Source of the DNA: Shewanella sp. SR44-3
Lineage (GTDB): Bacteria; Pseudomonadota; Gammaproteobacteria; Enterobacterales; Shewanellaceae
Reading direction: 5' to 3'
Length of the DNA stretch: 64,000 nucleotides
Assembly: GCF_014163735.1 (NCBI RefSeq)
Contig: NZ_JACJDV010000001.1
Coordinates: 124,001-188,000 of the forward strand
In this document: piece by piece, positions 63,611 through 64,000 of the stretch
Numbering within the stretch: position 1 is the first letter of the stretch
Layout of the letters: each line of letters opens with the position of its first letter
Made by a program: the position numbers and the translations under genes
The notes under the pieces: model-generated
Database searches by the model: none
What the model was told of the DNA's origin: nothing
The model's input: the letters and a program-made list of their open reading frames with translations, nothing else

Positions 63611-64000
63611 TTACTTATTTTTTCCTTCAGCAAACAAGCTGTCTAACTTTTGTTCGTACTCGTGATAGCCCAAATAATCGTACAAGTCCATGCGGGTCTG
63701 CATGCTGTCGACCACGGCTTTTTGATCGCCCTGCTCAAGAATAGACTGATACACCATTTCTGCCGCCTTGTTCATGGCGCGAAACGCACTCAAAGGATAA
63801 AGCACCATGCTTACGCCCCACTCGCCCAACTCTTTTTTGTTCCAAAGCTCAGTTTGGCCAAACTCGGTAATGTTCGCCAAAATCGGCACATCTAAGGCTT
63901 CAGCAAAGGCGCGATAATGAGCTTCTGTTTTAATGGCTTCGGCAAAAATACCGTCGGCGCCAGCTGCCACATAGGCTTTAGCACGGGCAATGGCGGCCTC
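63611..64000 (-). CDS. prpB: 2-methylisocitrate lyase (C-terminal part)
   Basis: PrpB splits 2-methylisocitrate to pyruvate and succinate. The window holds the last 129 residues, and the frame stays open to the right edge. Visible segments [31 protein letters not shown] and [21 protein letters not shown] match E. coli PrpB strongly. The N-terminal half with the catalytic Cys lies outside the window. It is upstream of prpC on the same strand. Confidence 0.95.
   Translation of the reverse strand, partial: EAAIARAKAYVAAGADGIFAEAIKTEAHYRAFAEALDVPILANITEFGQTELWNKKELGEWGVSMVLYPLSAFRAMNKAAEMVYQSILEQGDQKAVVDSMQTRMDLYDYLGYHEYEQKLDSLFAEGKNK

Noticed and set aside
1..64000. CRISPR arrays, rRNA, tRNA, prophage genes, plasmid origins
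   Set aside because: No regularly spaced repeats, no rRNA or tRNA-like segments and no phage structural or integrase genes were seen on reading both strands.

Overview
The window looks like core chromosome of a gammaproteobacterium, most likely Shewanella. This is inferred from protein similarity and from gene order: gyrA/ubiG/HAD phosphatase next to nrdA-nrdB-yfaE, lolCDE beside mfd-csiV, and the AcnD/PrpF form of the methylcitrate cycle. Coding density is high. No rRNA, tRNA or CRISPR array was seen.

Layout. 1-12755 is housekeeping: a partial SirB2-like membrane gene, nudL, asnS, a YvcK/YbhK-like gene, the ABC-F gene ybiT, serC, gyrA, and ubiG with a HAD phosphatase. 12756-20000 breaks this core. 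A structured leader (13074-13123) precedes a tightly coupled three-gene cassette (13248-19069): a membrane-anchored TerB_N/TerB/TerB_C protein, a BrxD-like (DUF2791) P-loop ATPase and an Lhr/BrxHI-like helicase. The end of a dead IS256-family transposase and other decayed repeats follow. This reads as an acquired defence or DNA-processing island, and it is the strongest candidate here for an under-described system. 20160-23967 is the aerobic class Ia ribonucleotide reductase operon with its maintenance ferredoxin, behind paired NrdR boxes and DnaA-like boxes.

24012-29869 is a two-gene signalling unit: a 1639-residue CHASE-PAS-hybrid histidine kinase with a C-terminal HPt, and a REC-GGDEF diguanylate cyclase. 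30504-32360 is a bacterial lipoxygenase with all iron ligands. Next come pyrC, lolCDE, a PilZ-like gene, mfd and csiV. 42744-49568 is a complete C4-dicarboxylate TRAP module (dctP, dctQ, dctM) with its DctB/DctD two-component system and a sigma-54 promoter in front of dctP.

49733-51643 is an AT-rich TPR orphan. A tesB-ybaY-MFS operon, menA, a secreted lipoprotein and an aspartate aminotransferase follow. The window ends inside the propionate (2-methylcitrate) operon prpB-prpC-acnD-prpF, read on the minus strand and cut by the right edge.

Working picture: a respiratory marine or aquatic bacterium that takes up C4-dicarboxylates, burns propionyl-CoA, makes menaquinone and ubiquinone, uses c-di-GMP signalling, and carries one acquired island between the ubiG and nrdA blocks.
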